From: Macrophomina tecta
Taxonomy: Eukaryota; Ascomycota; Dothideomycetes; Botryosphaeriales; Botryosphaeriaceae
Direction: 5' to 3'
DNA length: 64,000 bases
Assembly (NCBI GenBank): GCA_024180945.1
Contig: JAKSGN010000036.1
Coordinates: forward strand, 186,001 to 250,000
Shown here in pieces: positions 48,857 through 59,921 of the stretch (within the stretch, counting starts at the first letter, position 1; each line of letters opens with the position of its first letter). Both the position numbers and the translations under genes were made by a program. Below the pieces are notes generated by a model. It ran no database searches. It was not told where the DNA came from and was given only the letters and a program-made list of their open reading frames with translations.

Positions 48857-49198
48857 ATGAAGTTCACCGGCCAAGTCCTTGTTTCCGCGCTCTTTTTCTC
48901 CACCTCGGCTTTTGGAGCAGCCGTTTGGAACGTCAAGAACCTCGACAAGCGCATCACGGTCGTTGCTCGCGACACCGAAGTGAGTCAGCCGAAGCGCATG
49001 CGTAATGGAATTGAAGATGCAGCGAGGTGCTGACAAGCGGTTTGATAGGGCAACTTTCTTTACGAGCGGGCTGCTCCCAATTGCCAGGCATACTTTTGCG
49101 AGGACGCGACCGACTGCCTAGCCTCTGGTGGCGAGAGTGGCGGACATGCGAACTGCCCGAGCTGCGCCGGTGATCCGGGACGCTGTTCTTTCATCTGA
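48857..49198 (+). CDS. Small secreted cysteine-rich protein with Kex2 site (90 aa)
   Basis: Exon 1 is 48857-48979 and exon 2 is 49049-49198, with a 69-bp intron (GTGAGT donor, CTGAC branch, GATAG acceptor). The product begins MKFTGQVLVSALFFSTSAFGAA (signal peptide), then a short pro-region ending LDKR, a Kex2-type site, then a mature domain with six cysteines (spacing NCQAYFC, DC, NCPSC, RC) ending CSFI. Six cysteines suggest three disulfides. The layout (TATA box, signal, dibasic site, compact Cys-rich domain) is typical of fungal effectors and antimicrobial proteins. No named family is recognised. It is divergent from the 56-aa secreted gene, 787 bp away. Confidence 0.8.
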
Positions 49199-50335
49199 AC
49201 GGCGGCGTGGTGGGGCGCGGTTGGGCTGGGCGTGAAATAAGTCTTGTTAAGCGAGTTCTGTAGCCTAGGCAAATGCTTATCTCCGCCGCCGCTGGCTCGA
49301 CTGTTCTGCCTTCCTTATTCGTAAAAGAGTGAAACAGGGACCCGTCGCAGTGTGGGGACTCAGAGATGGTTGCAGGAACGCTGTCACGTGCAGGCTTGCC
49401 GAGTTAGGTTCGGGTTCCCAGAGCTGGACCGAGGCAGGATGCGGCTTCCGGTTTACGTAGTACATGATATGCCGTCTTTTCGCCATTTCCCTGCTTTTCG
49501 GCGTCGCTGGGGCGCCCATATCCTTGACGCACGAGCAGTGGGAGAGACGGTGGTGGATGCAAGTATGTTCTCGTCAGGAACAGCGGCTGATGCCAGCCTC
49601 ACCCGCCCGCGACGATCATGGCGGGACGGACCTGCGGCTCCACTTTGACAGCCGCATCCCGACTTCCTTTTATGGACTAGCTCGTCAGCGCTAATATGCA
49701 AGTGATCCTGCCACGTCGGTGGCAAGAAAAGCTGCACCGCGTCCGTGCGCGCAGGAAGTGCCTCCCTTGCGCTCACAACACCATAACCGAGTTGGAGCCA
49801 GTACTTATTGAGGAATGGGCTGAATTTACGTAAGAAGAGTTTAGAGACCGCATCCAGGACACGCCAGCCAGGTGCCGGCTCCTCATGAGGTCCAGAGGTG
49901 GCCCATCAATAAGCACGGACCAGTGCAGCTTCTCTTGTCACCGGCGTGCGGCGCAACAGTCCTTCTCCTCAAGGCATTCCACCAATCACTGGCACGGTGC
50001 ACCACATGATCTGCCTCGTATCGTGTCTCCAGGCAACCGACATGATCATACCTCGGACCTCCAATCACCGTTACGAACGCCTCTTTCTCCCCTCCCATGC
50101 ATGCAACTGGACCGACGGTTCCGTGGTCGGGCACATCCTCAAATGGGAAATGGATGAAGACGAGCTTGCGGGTGCCCACTTGACAACATGCGTTATGACC
50201 CGATTCCTCTCGACGCCACTAGCTAGCACTTGAAATCACAGAATCAATGCTTCCGTCTCTTCCGTAATCGAAGAAACAACTATCAGAGACGAATGCACAT
50301 CCCTTTGCCGAGAGCTCTGGAAAAGCAGGCTTCAA
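49199..50335. other. Intergenic, no gene seen
   Basis: About 1.1 kb with only overlapping, unsupported open frames on both strands. Confidence 0.45.
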
Positions 50336-51396
50336 TCACATCATCACCGTATGCTCCTTAACCCACTCCTTGATGTCCCAGAAGTTGCGGCATTTGTGAT
50401 TCGAATTGAAGTCCGCCTTTTCGCCCCGCGGAAACGATGGATTCACCTCAACCAGGAATGGAGTTACGTCGGCGGTACACATCAGGTTCAAACGAAGAAC
50501 CTCAATGCAATGGTCTAAAGGAAAGTGGTTAGACGGGCGGTCTTGAGCCGAACAATCCGGGAAGCTTTGGAGAAGACGTACCAAGGTGCATGCGTCGGAT
50601 CTCTGGAGTCCCGTCTAGACCTTCGGGAAGTCCATTAGGAAATGTTTCTTTGTCCTCAAAGTATTCCTTGTAAGACCACTGCCGAAGCATAGACTACAAA
50701 CGAGAGCCGTTTAGCGTTCACGTTCCCTCACAAATGGCGGCCATACTCACCACGCAGTGCAACTGATGGAAAGTCTCCACAAGCGCGCCATAGCCTCCTC
50801 CAAGTTCCGGCGCAACTTTCTTGTAAATCTTTTTGTCAATGTCGGTGCGGTTCATGGCCTCTAGTTTGTCGTCTGGGACACTGATTCCGCGCACTATTAT
50901 ACACTTTCAGGACGATGTTTCGAATGTCTTAGCGGCTCAACGACTCACTGTGCCACAGCTCATCCCAGAGCTTTTCCCTCTCTGGAGTGGGTGGGCCTCT
51001 GTATGGAGAGGCTTGATCAAAGGCGAGATCAAAATTGACGGATTCGTATTTCACCAGTCCGGGCACATCGAGAATAGGCGCTGCGCTATATCAGCAAGAC
51101 AGCATTAAGAGAATAAGCAAGCGACCGTGGAACCTACACCAGGATGAAAGCTGCTTGGAGCATTGTTCGTCGCTTGGTTTGGTGCTTTTCGAGGCCGTAA
51201 GGAGAGTCAGAGACAGGAGGAAAAACAAAGCTTGAATGGACCAGAACACCCAGCCATAGGATCTATGGGACTGTTTTGTGACGTGGGATCCCTCTAGCGG
51301 AATACTCTCCTCATCGTCTTCGCCACCAAGGTCTTTGTATCTCGGTTTCTGGTTTGGAGGATTGAACGGCAACTTTTCAAAGATGTTGAAGCCCAT
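50336..51396 (-). CDS. UstYa-family (DUF3328) oxidase, candidate RiPP-modifying enzyme
   Basis: Five exons on the reverse strand (51138-51396, 50949-51080, 50751-50893, 50582-50693, 50336-50514) with four introns of 55-67 bp give 274 residues. The start is taken at MGFNIFEKLPF; an ATG 14 codons upstream is less likely. A single transmembrane helix lies at about residues 48-67. The family's conserved order is complete: LSSWSP after the helix (86-88), GGGYGALVETFHQLHC (the HxxHC at 173-177), HLDHC (214-218) followed by LRLNLMCTADVTP, and a C-terminal HKCRNFWDIKEWVKEH. In ustiloxin, phomopsin, asperipin and related pathways UstYa proteins oxidatively cyclise the core peptide. Here the gene is divergent from a repeat precursor about 1 kb away. 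No second UstYa (UstYb), tyrosinase, methyltransferase or S41 peptidase is seen in the window. Confidence 0.93.
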
Positions 51397-52385
51397 TGTG
51401 CAAGAAGCGCGATGCTTTTTCGCAATAAGTTTGTTCAAAGCACAAAGAGAGTAAACGATAGAAGAGACTGAAAAGATTTGGTGCCTGCTGGATTGTTAAT
51501 CGGAGGGAGACGAAGGTGACATTCGGCTTCTCACTTCGCTCAACCGGAGCTTTCCCCACATCATTGTGTGGGGTCGCTGTAGCCTGACATTCACTCAAGC
51601 TTTTAGTGGGTCTCGGCGACGCCTTGGTGGGCGCTTTCGACGCACATAACCAATCGTTAACGTGCATATTCGACAGGGGTGTATCTTTGCCGCCCGGGAG
51701 AAATAACCGGCTTGTTGGAAACTAACAGCTCACTAATGTAAAGTTATGCGAGCTGGAGAGTATCAGAGCGGGAGATACTCCTACTGGTGTTAGATCTAGA
51801 CCAAGGTCTTTAACAACTATAAATAACTTACCAAGCAGGAGGCAACAACCCTTTAGGCCCGGACATATCATGTACCTAACACGCCGGCTTTCGTTCCCGG
51901 CAATGCGTCACTTTTCTTTTTCTCTATCGTTCAACCGACTACCACGGAAGTACATGCATGAATACGAGACGGATCTCCCACTTTACCTGGAGGACGGGGC
52001 TTTCAGCCATCTGTTTAACAAGACGGCATGCTTAACCTTTCCTACTTAGGAAGTTGTAGGTGCTACCATAAGCACTACGGAAAGGTGAACAGCGTAAGCT
52101 CGCAGGAGGACTCCATATGCCTGAACATTCGCAGGGGACCTTCTTGACTTAGCAAAGATTAGCAAAGGGGGATTCGAATGGCTGCAGACGCGCTTAACCG
52201 GCTGCTTGCGCCAGAGGGGCAAGAGATAACGAGTGGTTTTACCAAAGTTGGGTTGAGAAAAGGGTATAAAAGCTCACCTTTTCGTGACTGAACGGTCGTA
52301 CTCTTTGCCTACCAAGCAGCCTGATTCCATTGTTAAGACCAACATCTTCATCACTTTTGACACCAACAAAATCGCCCTCGACATC
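51397..52385. promoter_or_regulatory. Shared intergenic region between UstYa and RiPP precursor genes
   Basis: Nearly 1 kb of non-coding DNA between two divergent genes, likely holding both promoters. It contains an inverted repeat GAGTATC (51758-51764) / GATACTC (51774-51780) with a 9-bp spacer, a possible dimeric regulator site. No pathway-specific transcription factor gene is visible nearby. Confidence 0.5.
52265..52272 (+). promoter_or_regulatory. TATA box of the RiPP precursor gene
   Basis: TATAAAAG, 121 bp upstream of the ATG at 52386. Confidence 0.6.
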
Positions 52386-52782
52386 ATGAAGAACAACACC
52401 CTTCTCCTCCTTGCACTTGTTGCATGCTTCGAGACTGCCACGTCTCTGCCTGTTGGTAAGACTTTCCGGCTCAAATTTCATGGACATTGCGTCTAACGGG
52501 GCATTTTTAGCAAATGAGAACTCTCAGTCGATCACTGATCGTCTGCTGAAATATGGCGACGCTGAGAAGCGTGGGGAGTCTATTGCCGACCGTCTCCTTA
52601 AGTACGGTGACGAGGTTGAGAAGCGCGAGGAGTCCATTGCCGACCGCCTCCTCAAGTACGGCGATGCTGAGAAGCGCGAGGAGTCCATTGCCGACCGTCT
52701 CCTGAAGTACGGCGATGCTGAGAAGCGGGACGAATCTATCGCCGACCGTCTCCTTAAGTACGGCGAGGGCAACGCCAACTAG
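52386..52782 (+). CDS. Kex2-processed repeat precursor, candidate dikaritin-type RiPP precursor (113 aa)
   Basis: Exon 1 is 52386-52455 and exon 2 is 52511-52782; the 55-bp intron has donor GTAAGA and acceptor TTTTTAG. Residues 1-21 are a signal peptide (MKNNTLLLLALVACFETATSL). The rest is five tandem repeats (52528-52572, 52579-52626, 52633-52677, 52684-52728, 52735-52779) built on SIADRLLKYGD, each of the first four ending in EKR, a Kex2 site, followed by an acidic pair (GE, EE, EE or DE). The last ends EGNAN. Each unit has one invariant Tyr, the usual cross-linking residue of UstYa-modified peptides. The first copy has Thr for Ala and the second has an extra Val (DEVEKR). Cys and Trp are absent from the repeats, unlike alpha-pheromones. 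Product structure is unknown. The neighbouring UstYa gene makes a cyclised RiPP the leading hypothesis; an unmodified secreted repeat peptide is the alternative. Confidence 0.88.
52528..52779 (+). repeat. Five-copy coding tandem repeat (45-48 bp units plus 6-bp linkers)
   Basis: Unit period is 51 bp (54 bp for the second). Differences between copies are mainly at third codon positions, with the LLKYG core unchanged in all five, so the peptide is under purifying selection or kept by gene conversion. Confidence 0.9.
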
Positions 52783-53504
52783 ATACCGAACAACCAACAA
52801 ACCCACCGTCGCTGGTGTACGTCAGGACAACACACAACCGGACATTAGCAGATTTGGCGGATCTCAAGGGGAATGGTCGCAACACTGACTTTCGAGCGAT
52901 AGGATGTTCGGAGGCATTTGAATATAGACTTTTCTGTCTTTTCAATACTAGGCAGGCTTCCTTGTCCGGTTGTCCATTCGTTTTTCCCTTCTCTCCCCCT
53001 TATGTAGAGCTTAGTGGCAAGGTTACATAGAAGCTCGATAAGGCTATCAATGATAAAGACGGTATCTTGCCTGGCAGGACATGTCGAGTTGGGATGACAG
53101 ACACTTGCTTCATGTCCCTCAGTTTTTGTCTAAAAGCAATCCTCTTGTTGCTCAACCTGTTTTGGTTAACCGAGCCCACTCTACGCTGTGTGGGTTAGTT
53201 TAATACAATCAGGGCCACGATATTCATAGTAGCGTGATACTGGGCAGGTTGTTGGGGTAAGAGGGCGAGGCTTTAGAAAGAAAAGAAACAAGGGGCGTCA
53301 GACGAGAGGATCTTGGGCCAGTGAGAAAATGATAATGTGGTAAGTTCGTGCGAGTTGCAGCATGCATCAAGCGCTCAATCTGCTCGGTTCCTTCGCTTTT
53401 TCGAGTCACCTGCCCGATCTGGTTTAGCCTCCGCCCCGCTTCTCTTGATAAATAACGTCGTAAGATCTCGCCCTTCCACTCATTGCATCCTTCCATCTGG
53501 GGCC
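52783..53504. other. Intergenic between RiPP precursor and ABC transporter
   Basis: No gene seen; it should hold the 3' UTR of the precursor and the promoter of the transporter. An in-frame ATG upstream at 53337 extends the transporter frame but the conserved N-terminus begins at 53505. Confidence 0.45.
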
Positions 53505-56500
53505 ATGGCTTCTTTCGAGTCTCATAACTCTACGTCTCCTGACAATCAATTTGGTCCTGTCGTAAGGCATGGGCCTCGCGAATTTGACTTCACCCAGCTA
53601 TTCGAGGAAAGCATACTTGGAGTAACACCCTCCGCAATCTTCCTCCTTGCCACATTGTACAGATTTTGGCGCCTCTTCGCGCGTGGAAAAAGACGCAAGA
53701 GGGTATGGAATGATAGCGCGCGCTTACAGAAATTAGTTGCATTGGGGATCCTCGCATCCACATCGTTGGCCATCATCGTGGTATGGTCAACCCTGCCAAG
53801 CCCGCGCACCGCAGCAACGTTACCATCAGCAGCACTCGCTTTTGCCAACGCATTGCTCTTCATGCTTTTGTCGAACTGGGAGCACCTTTACAGCGTCCGG
53901 CCCTCGATTCTACTCGAGAGCTATCTGGTTTGCTCCATTGCTTTCGATGCTGTGCGAGCTCGCACATACTGGCTCATCCACACCTCTCACGCTGTCGCTG
54001 GCCTCTTCTCCGCAGCTCTAGCCATCAAGATTGCTGTGTTGCTGCTAGAAACCCGTTCCAAGCGCCCTTACCTGCGCGGCAATGATCTTCGGCTTTCCGT
54101 GGAGCAGACTGCCGGCATGCTCTCGCTTGGCCTATGGACTTGGGTCTTGGGCTTCCTTGCGCGTGGGTATCGGCGCGGTTTGGGCGTCCTTGGCGACTTG
54201 ATGACTGTCGATGAAGCACTATTGTCTGCCTCTTTCCAAAGGAAGTCCCTGATTAATGGGCTGAAACGTAATAACGGTATCCTCATTCATCCCGTCCCTG
54301 CTCTAGCTGACTGTCTAAAACTACCAGATGGTCCAAAACGGAAATATAGTCTCTTTCAGAAGTCTCTGCATAGCTTAGGCTGGTCACTTTATGCACCCAT
54401 TGTCCCGCGGCTCGCCATGTCTGCTTTCACATATTCTCAGCCACTGCTCCTTACCAGGACTCTAGGATACGTAGAAGGGCAACCTTACACAAACAAAAAC
54501 ATAGGATATGGTTTAATAGGGGCCTATGTTCTGGTATACGCCGGAATTGCCGTACGTTTGTCTTCGATTGTTGAGAACAAAAGCTGGGGCTAAAGAAAGG
54601 TCGCAGATATCAAGTGCGCAGTACTGGCGCTATGTGAATAGGCTCGTCACTCAAATGCGGGTGATACTGATTCCAGCAATCTATGATAAGATCACCACTC
54701 TGGCCGATGGAAAAAACATGGAGGCCGTCACACTCATGAGTGCAGACATGGAACGAATAACAGAGGGGCTCAAAGATCTCCACGAGGTATGGGCATGCGC
54801 AGTCGAAGCAGGAGTCGCGTTCTACCTCTTGTATCGACAAATCGGGCCCGTTTCGGTGGCACCTATCGGATTGGCTATATGTGAGTATAGCAAAAGCTAA
54901 CAAATGGCACGCCTTGAATAACAATAATCTAGTGTCGACAATTCTCACCTCCCAATTGGCACGCCTGATAGGCAAGCGTCAGAAGCTTTGGCTGGAAGCA
55001 GTTGAAGCAAGGTTGAAGCCGACGATTCGCATACTCGGTTGCATGAAAGAGGTCAAGATGTATGGCATCGGAGACAAAATTGAGCGCACACTACAAAGTC
55101 TGCGTATAAATGAGCTCAAGATCGCCGGAGGGTATCGTCGCATAGTTGTGCTTGCGCTGGCATGCTGTAAGGTACACCTGCGCTCTCAAAATGAACGGGA
55201 TACTTACGAGTTGGTTGCCGCAGCATACACTACCCTGACTCTGTCCCCTGTTATCGCCTTTGGCGCTTTCTCCGCGCAAGAAAATATCACTGGTCAACCC
55301 CTTGATGCGTCCAGGATGTTTACGTCTTTGTCGTTGATCAATCTGCTTGCTAAGCCACTGATCGCCGTGCTCCAATCCCTTCCACGTATCGCTTCGGCTG
55401 CTTCTTGCTTTGCACGCATTCAAGCTTTCATGGGCCACGAGGACCGGATGGATTACAGACACTTCCTTTCAGGGCGGCCGCTGACGACTGAGACGTACAT
55501 TCCGTCGACGCCTTCCTCCCCGGAAATTGAAGAATCAACAGACATTGCCCTCGACACTATCCGCTCGGAGGGTAGAGCTGCTGACGCACAGCAGCCTAAT
55601 GACAAGGTCTCAATTCCTCTAAACGCATTCATTATTGTCAACGGATTCTTCGGCTGGGATCGTGTACGACCACCCGTTCTGAAAGACATCAACCTCTGCA
55701 TTCCGGCTTCACGCTTTACCGTAGTAACAGGACCATCGGGCAGTGGTAAGACAACGTTTCTGATGTCTTTGCTTGCTGAAACATACCTTCATTCCGGCTC
55801 AGTAGAAGCCTTTTCTACCAGCATCGCAGTCGCAGATCAGGCGTGTTGGTTAGCAAACAGGACCCTGAAAGAGAACATCACCGGGTACTCTACTTCTCCG
55901 CTCGACGGAGCTTGGTATCGACAGGTCTTATCAGCTTGCGCTCTTGATGAAGACGTAAGGAGCTGGGACAAAGGAGATGAGAGGGTGATTGGAAGCAAAG
56001 GGACCAGCCTCTCTGGCGGGCAGAAACAAAGAGTGGTAAGTTAGCTTAGATACGTGTCGAACATCCCTACACCCTCGCTAACTGGTGTTAGGCATTGGCA
56101 CGCGCCATCTACGCAAAGAAGCAGATAGTCATTCTTGACGATGTTCTGAGTGGCTTAGACACAGTAACGGAGACACGAATACTCAACAGACTCTGCGGCG
56201 CGGATGGTATCCTGCGGCGGCAACAAACTACCGTAATCCTCGCGACTCATTCCGGTGCGCATACTCAAACGCTTTGATTCCAGGCCGATACTGACGTGTT
56301 TATGTACCAGCACAAGCTCTCAAGTTCTCCGACCACATCATTTCTTTGGGTAGCGACGGTTACATTCAGCACCAAGGAACTTTCCAGAGCCTTGAGCAGG
56401 ATCTCAATCTCGCAAATTACTCGGAGAGTGATGAAAATCAGAGGTTTCAAAAATCAGAGACAGATTGGCCATCCAAGGAGGAGTCCCAAGTGCATGACAC

Positions 56501-58494
56501 CCCGCCACTGGAGTCCGACGAGACCGAGAAGCGGAACTTGCAAACATCTGGAGATATCTCAGTCTATGGGTATTATTTTGCCAGCATGGGCCTCCTAAAT
56601 GTAGCCGCATTTTTGGCCCTGGGGATTGCGTTCACCTTCTTTCTTCGCTTCTCTGGTAAGTCAATACTCAACTTGAGAACCGCCACATGAACTCTTCTTG
56701 GTTTAACGGTGTATAAGATCTATGGGTGGCCTGGTGGTCAGCAGAAAATGAACACAAGCCGAATTCAAGGCTCGGTATGTACCTTGGAGTTTACGGAGGG
56801 CTTCAAGGAGCCGCAATAGTCTCTATCTGTCTATGGGCCTGGTAAGTGCTCCAGTTCCGCAAATTCAGATCGATGGACGGATCTAGCTAAAAAGAAGCAT
56901 TTGATAGGTTGTATCTTGAGCGCGCAGTCGCGAAATCCGGCAGCTATCTCCATAAACGTGTGCTACAGACAGTGATCAAAGCACCACTGGCGTTCCTCAG
57001 TAGCGTGATAATGGAGTCACTGTGAACAGGTTTAGTCAGGACATATTGCTAATTGACGGCGAGCTTCCTGCCTCGCTGATAAACGCAGCCGCAGGTATGC
57101 TCCAGACAAGCTGCTCATCCGACATGATGTTTGCTAACTCCTTGCGTATAGAACTGTTCAGTGGAGTCGCTCAGCTGGCTCTAGTAGCGGTGGCCTCGCC
57201 ATATATATGCATACTATATCCGTTCATATTTCTAGCAATTTTCCTTCTGCAAAAGTTCTACCTGAAGACCTCGCGGCCACTCCGGATTCTCGACATCGAG
57301 GCCAAGTCCCCTTTGTATACCCACTTCGTCGAGAGTCTAGAGGGTCTACCAAGCGTCCGAGCTTTTGGATGGGAAAAGAGATTCCGTGAGCGTTGTTTAA
57401 CACTACTAGACGCCTCCCAGATCCCGTTCTACCTACTGCTGTCGGTCCAGCGCTGGCTCAATCTTGTCCTGGACCTCATGGTTGGCGCACTGGCTGTTGT
57501 GGTTGTAGGCCTCGCAGTGGGCCTTAACGGCAGCGTCAAGACGGCCAACATGGGCGTCACGCTCTCCAACATCATCACCCTCGGCGAGACCCTCGGCGAG
57601 CTCTTGCTCTGGTTCACCATGCTGGAAATGTCCATTGGCGCTGTGGCGCGTGTCAAGGCTTTTGCCGCCGAGACCCTCCCCGAAGATATCGATGACCGCC
57701 ACGGAACGCCTCCTGACGCGTGGCCCGCAAGCGGCGAGCTCGTCTTCCGCGACGTCTCCGCTTCTTACGTTCCTCTCTCCCCTTCCTCCAACAACAACAA
57801 CACCCAACAGCTCGCCTTGGACCACGTCACCTTTTCTGTTCCTCCTGCCCATCACGTGGCCATTTGTGGTCGTAGCGGCAGCGGGAAATCCTCCTTGCTC
57901 AGCACCTTGTTTCGCCTCCTCGAGCCGCTCGATGGCGCCATTTACATCGACGGTCTGAATATCTTGGACTTCCCGCGCGAGACGTTGCGCTCGCGCCTTA
58001 ACGTCGTTCCTCAATCGTCTTGCCTTTTCGTCGGCAGTGTACGCGCCAACCTCGATCCCGCTGATGTCGCAGCCGACGATTCAACGCTTTGGAAGGCGCT
58101 CCAATCTGTTCAGCTCGACGGTCTAGTCGACTTAATGGGTGGTCTAGACGCTCCTTTGAGTGCCTCGTCTCTCTCCCATGGAGAGAAAGAGCTTCTTTGC
58201 CTCGCTCGTGCTCTGGTCAAGAAGTCTGCCGGTGGAAAGGTCCTCGTTTTGGATGAAGCTACAAGTTCTGTGGACCCCGAGACCGGAGCTCTCATGCAAC
58301 GCGTTATTCGGACAGAGTTCAAAGACCATACTGTTCTTATGGTAACACATCGCCTGGAAGGAGTTATGGACATGGATATGGTCGTGGTAATGGGTGGCGG
58401 AAAGGTGACAGAATATGGGACTCCAAGTGAGCTGTTAAGAAACGAAAATGGGGAGTTTCGAAAGCTCCATTCAGCGCAGTCTACGACTTTTTAA
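53505..58494 (+). CDS. ABCC-type (MRP-like) full ABC transporter, with one apparent frameshift
   Basis: Nine exons: 53505-54551, 54607-54880, 54933-55166, 55224-56035, 56092-56254, 56311-56655, 56718-56841, 56908-57094, 57152-58494; about 1,509 residues. Order: N-terminal TMD0, TMD1, NBD1 (Walker A GPSGSGKTT at 55731, signature LSGGQKQR, Walker B IVILDDVLSGLD, H-loop ATHS), TMD2, NBD2 (Walker A GRSGSGKSS at about 57870, signature LSHGEKELLCLARAL, Walker B VLVLDEATSSVD, H-loop VTHR). NBD2's LSHGE departs from canonical LSGGQ. Every intron has good splice sites. In exon 8, between KAPLAFLSS and DNGVTVNRFSQD (about 57000-57008), one base appears to be missing; no splice alternative restores the frame without deleting the conserved block. 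Either a recent lesion or an assembly error. Its position beside the precursor suggests product export or self-protection. Confidence 0.88.
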
Positions 58495-59921
58495 TAGATA
58501 CCCTAGATACTTCGCTCGCTCGACCTTGCTACCTTTTATAATAGATCAGTTAAGGTAATAAAACCGGTTAGAATAAAGTTAGCAGTCCACTTCTTGGCCT
58601 CTTACGCAGAATGGCCGCCGTTTTGTCCATCCAAACTCAAATGATTACACGGCCCGGGCCATGTCACCATTATCTGCCATGAGAAGCAGAGTAGCTGCGC
58701 ACACGGTACAAAACGCACAAACATTAGAACAGCAGTGGGCCAGAGGCAACCACCAAAGAGCACCACGACGCGCCGCCCCGCGTTGTATTACAAGCGTCTG
58801 TAGCCTAGACGGCAGGCAGTTTGTGCAGTGGAAAGTGAAAGCGAACTGAACCTCTGAGCGAGTGGCGGGAGTAAGTAAAGGAAAGCGCAGACGCAGAAAA
58901 GAGGCGCGTGTCTGCAGGGAAAGAAAACAGCGTTTGAAGGAGAAGTTGTAGACAGACATCGGAAGAAAAAAGGAAAGAAAAAGAGGCTGGAAAACCACCG
59001 GATCAACGCCGCGCATTAACGATATAAGAGCTGCAAACCGGAGGGAAGCCCAAAAAGGTAACACAGAAAACTAGGCGAGCAGGAAGGGAAACGGGCAGAT
59101 TCCATCAAACAGCATGTGCCCGTGGGATAGGTTTATCGTGCTTAAGTGCATGATAGCAGAATGGGTTTGAGACCTCCTGGGATTTTTCGCCATCGTTTTC
59201 GTTTATCTTCACAAGTGAGAGATAGGTGCCACAAGGTTCTGTAGCCGATGGAAGCAGCGATGTAGAATGATTTATGTAAAAGGGCTGATTCTTCGTCGCG
59301 TACGAATAGTAGCATATAATGTTGTTAGTACCGCGGGGAGACCGAAGAGGAAAAGATAATGATTGAATAAGTAGGACGAATAGGGAAGGAAGAGCGATGG
59401 GAGGCAAATTAGACGGGGGTGGAGGGCGAGGCGGGAGGTTTTTATAAGCGCCGGGTGACCGAATAGGAGGGCAGTCTAAACCTGAGGCGGGTGTCCAGTC
59501 AACGACTTTACAAGTACAACGTGGAGGTAACTCGCATACTTCGTAATCAGCTCCTTAAACCCTTACAGACACTTTTGACTAACGCATGCGTAGCACGGTC
59601 GAGTTATTTATTGGTTTAATGTGTGCAAGCCTACCTCATGCTAAACCCTTCCTCCGGCGCCATTTCCCAATACTGCTTGGGAGCACCATTCGTGAGTCAC
59701 GAAACTTGACAGCACGGCGAACAGAGGCCTCCTCTCAGGCAACGCCTGCAACTTTGCCACTGAACGACGAGGATGAGGTTTGGCTCTGCAGAGAAGGAAG
59801 TGACTCGGACAGAGGCATCTCCCTAATGCCCTTCGATTCCGCCACGAAGTCGAGCAAGGCCGTACAACCACAAAGGAAGAGCAACCCGTCACCGCCACCA
59901 TCCAACCGCCCCTCTCCCAAA
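58495..59921. other. Intergenic, no gene seen
   Basis: Between the 3' ends of the transporter and the next reverse-strand gene. Only unsupported short frames occur on both strands. Confidence 0.45.

Noticed and set aside
52386..52782. Alpha-factor-type mating pheromone precursor
   Set aside because: Signal peptide plus Kex2-spaced repeats fit superficially, but the repeats lack the Trp/Cys pattern of ascomycete alpha-pheromones and a UstYa gene is adjacent.
52507..52806. Reverse-strand open frames across the precursor repeats
   Set aside because: Antisense shadows of the tandem repeat; the plus strand has signal peptide, intron and Kex2 logic.
55167..55223. In-frame read-through in the ABC transporter adding 19 residues
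   Set aside because: A GTAAGG donor, CTTAC branch and GCAG acceptor make a 57-bp intron, and removing it restores a continuous transmembrane helix.
56990..57030. A 30-bp intron explaining the transporter frameshift
   Set aside because: The only GT...AG pair is too short, would delete the conserved DNGVTVN motif and does not restore the frame.
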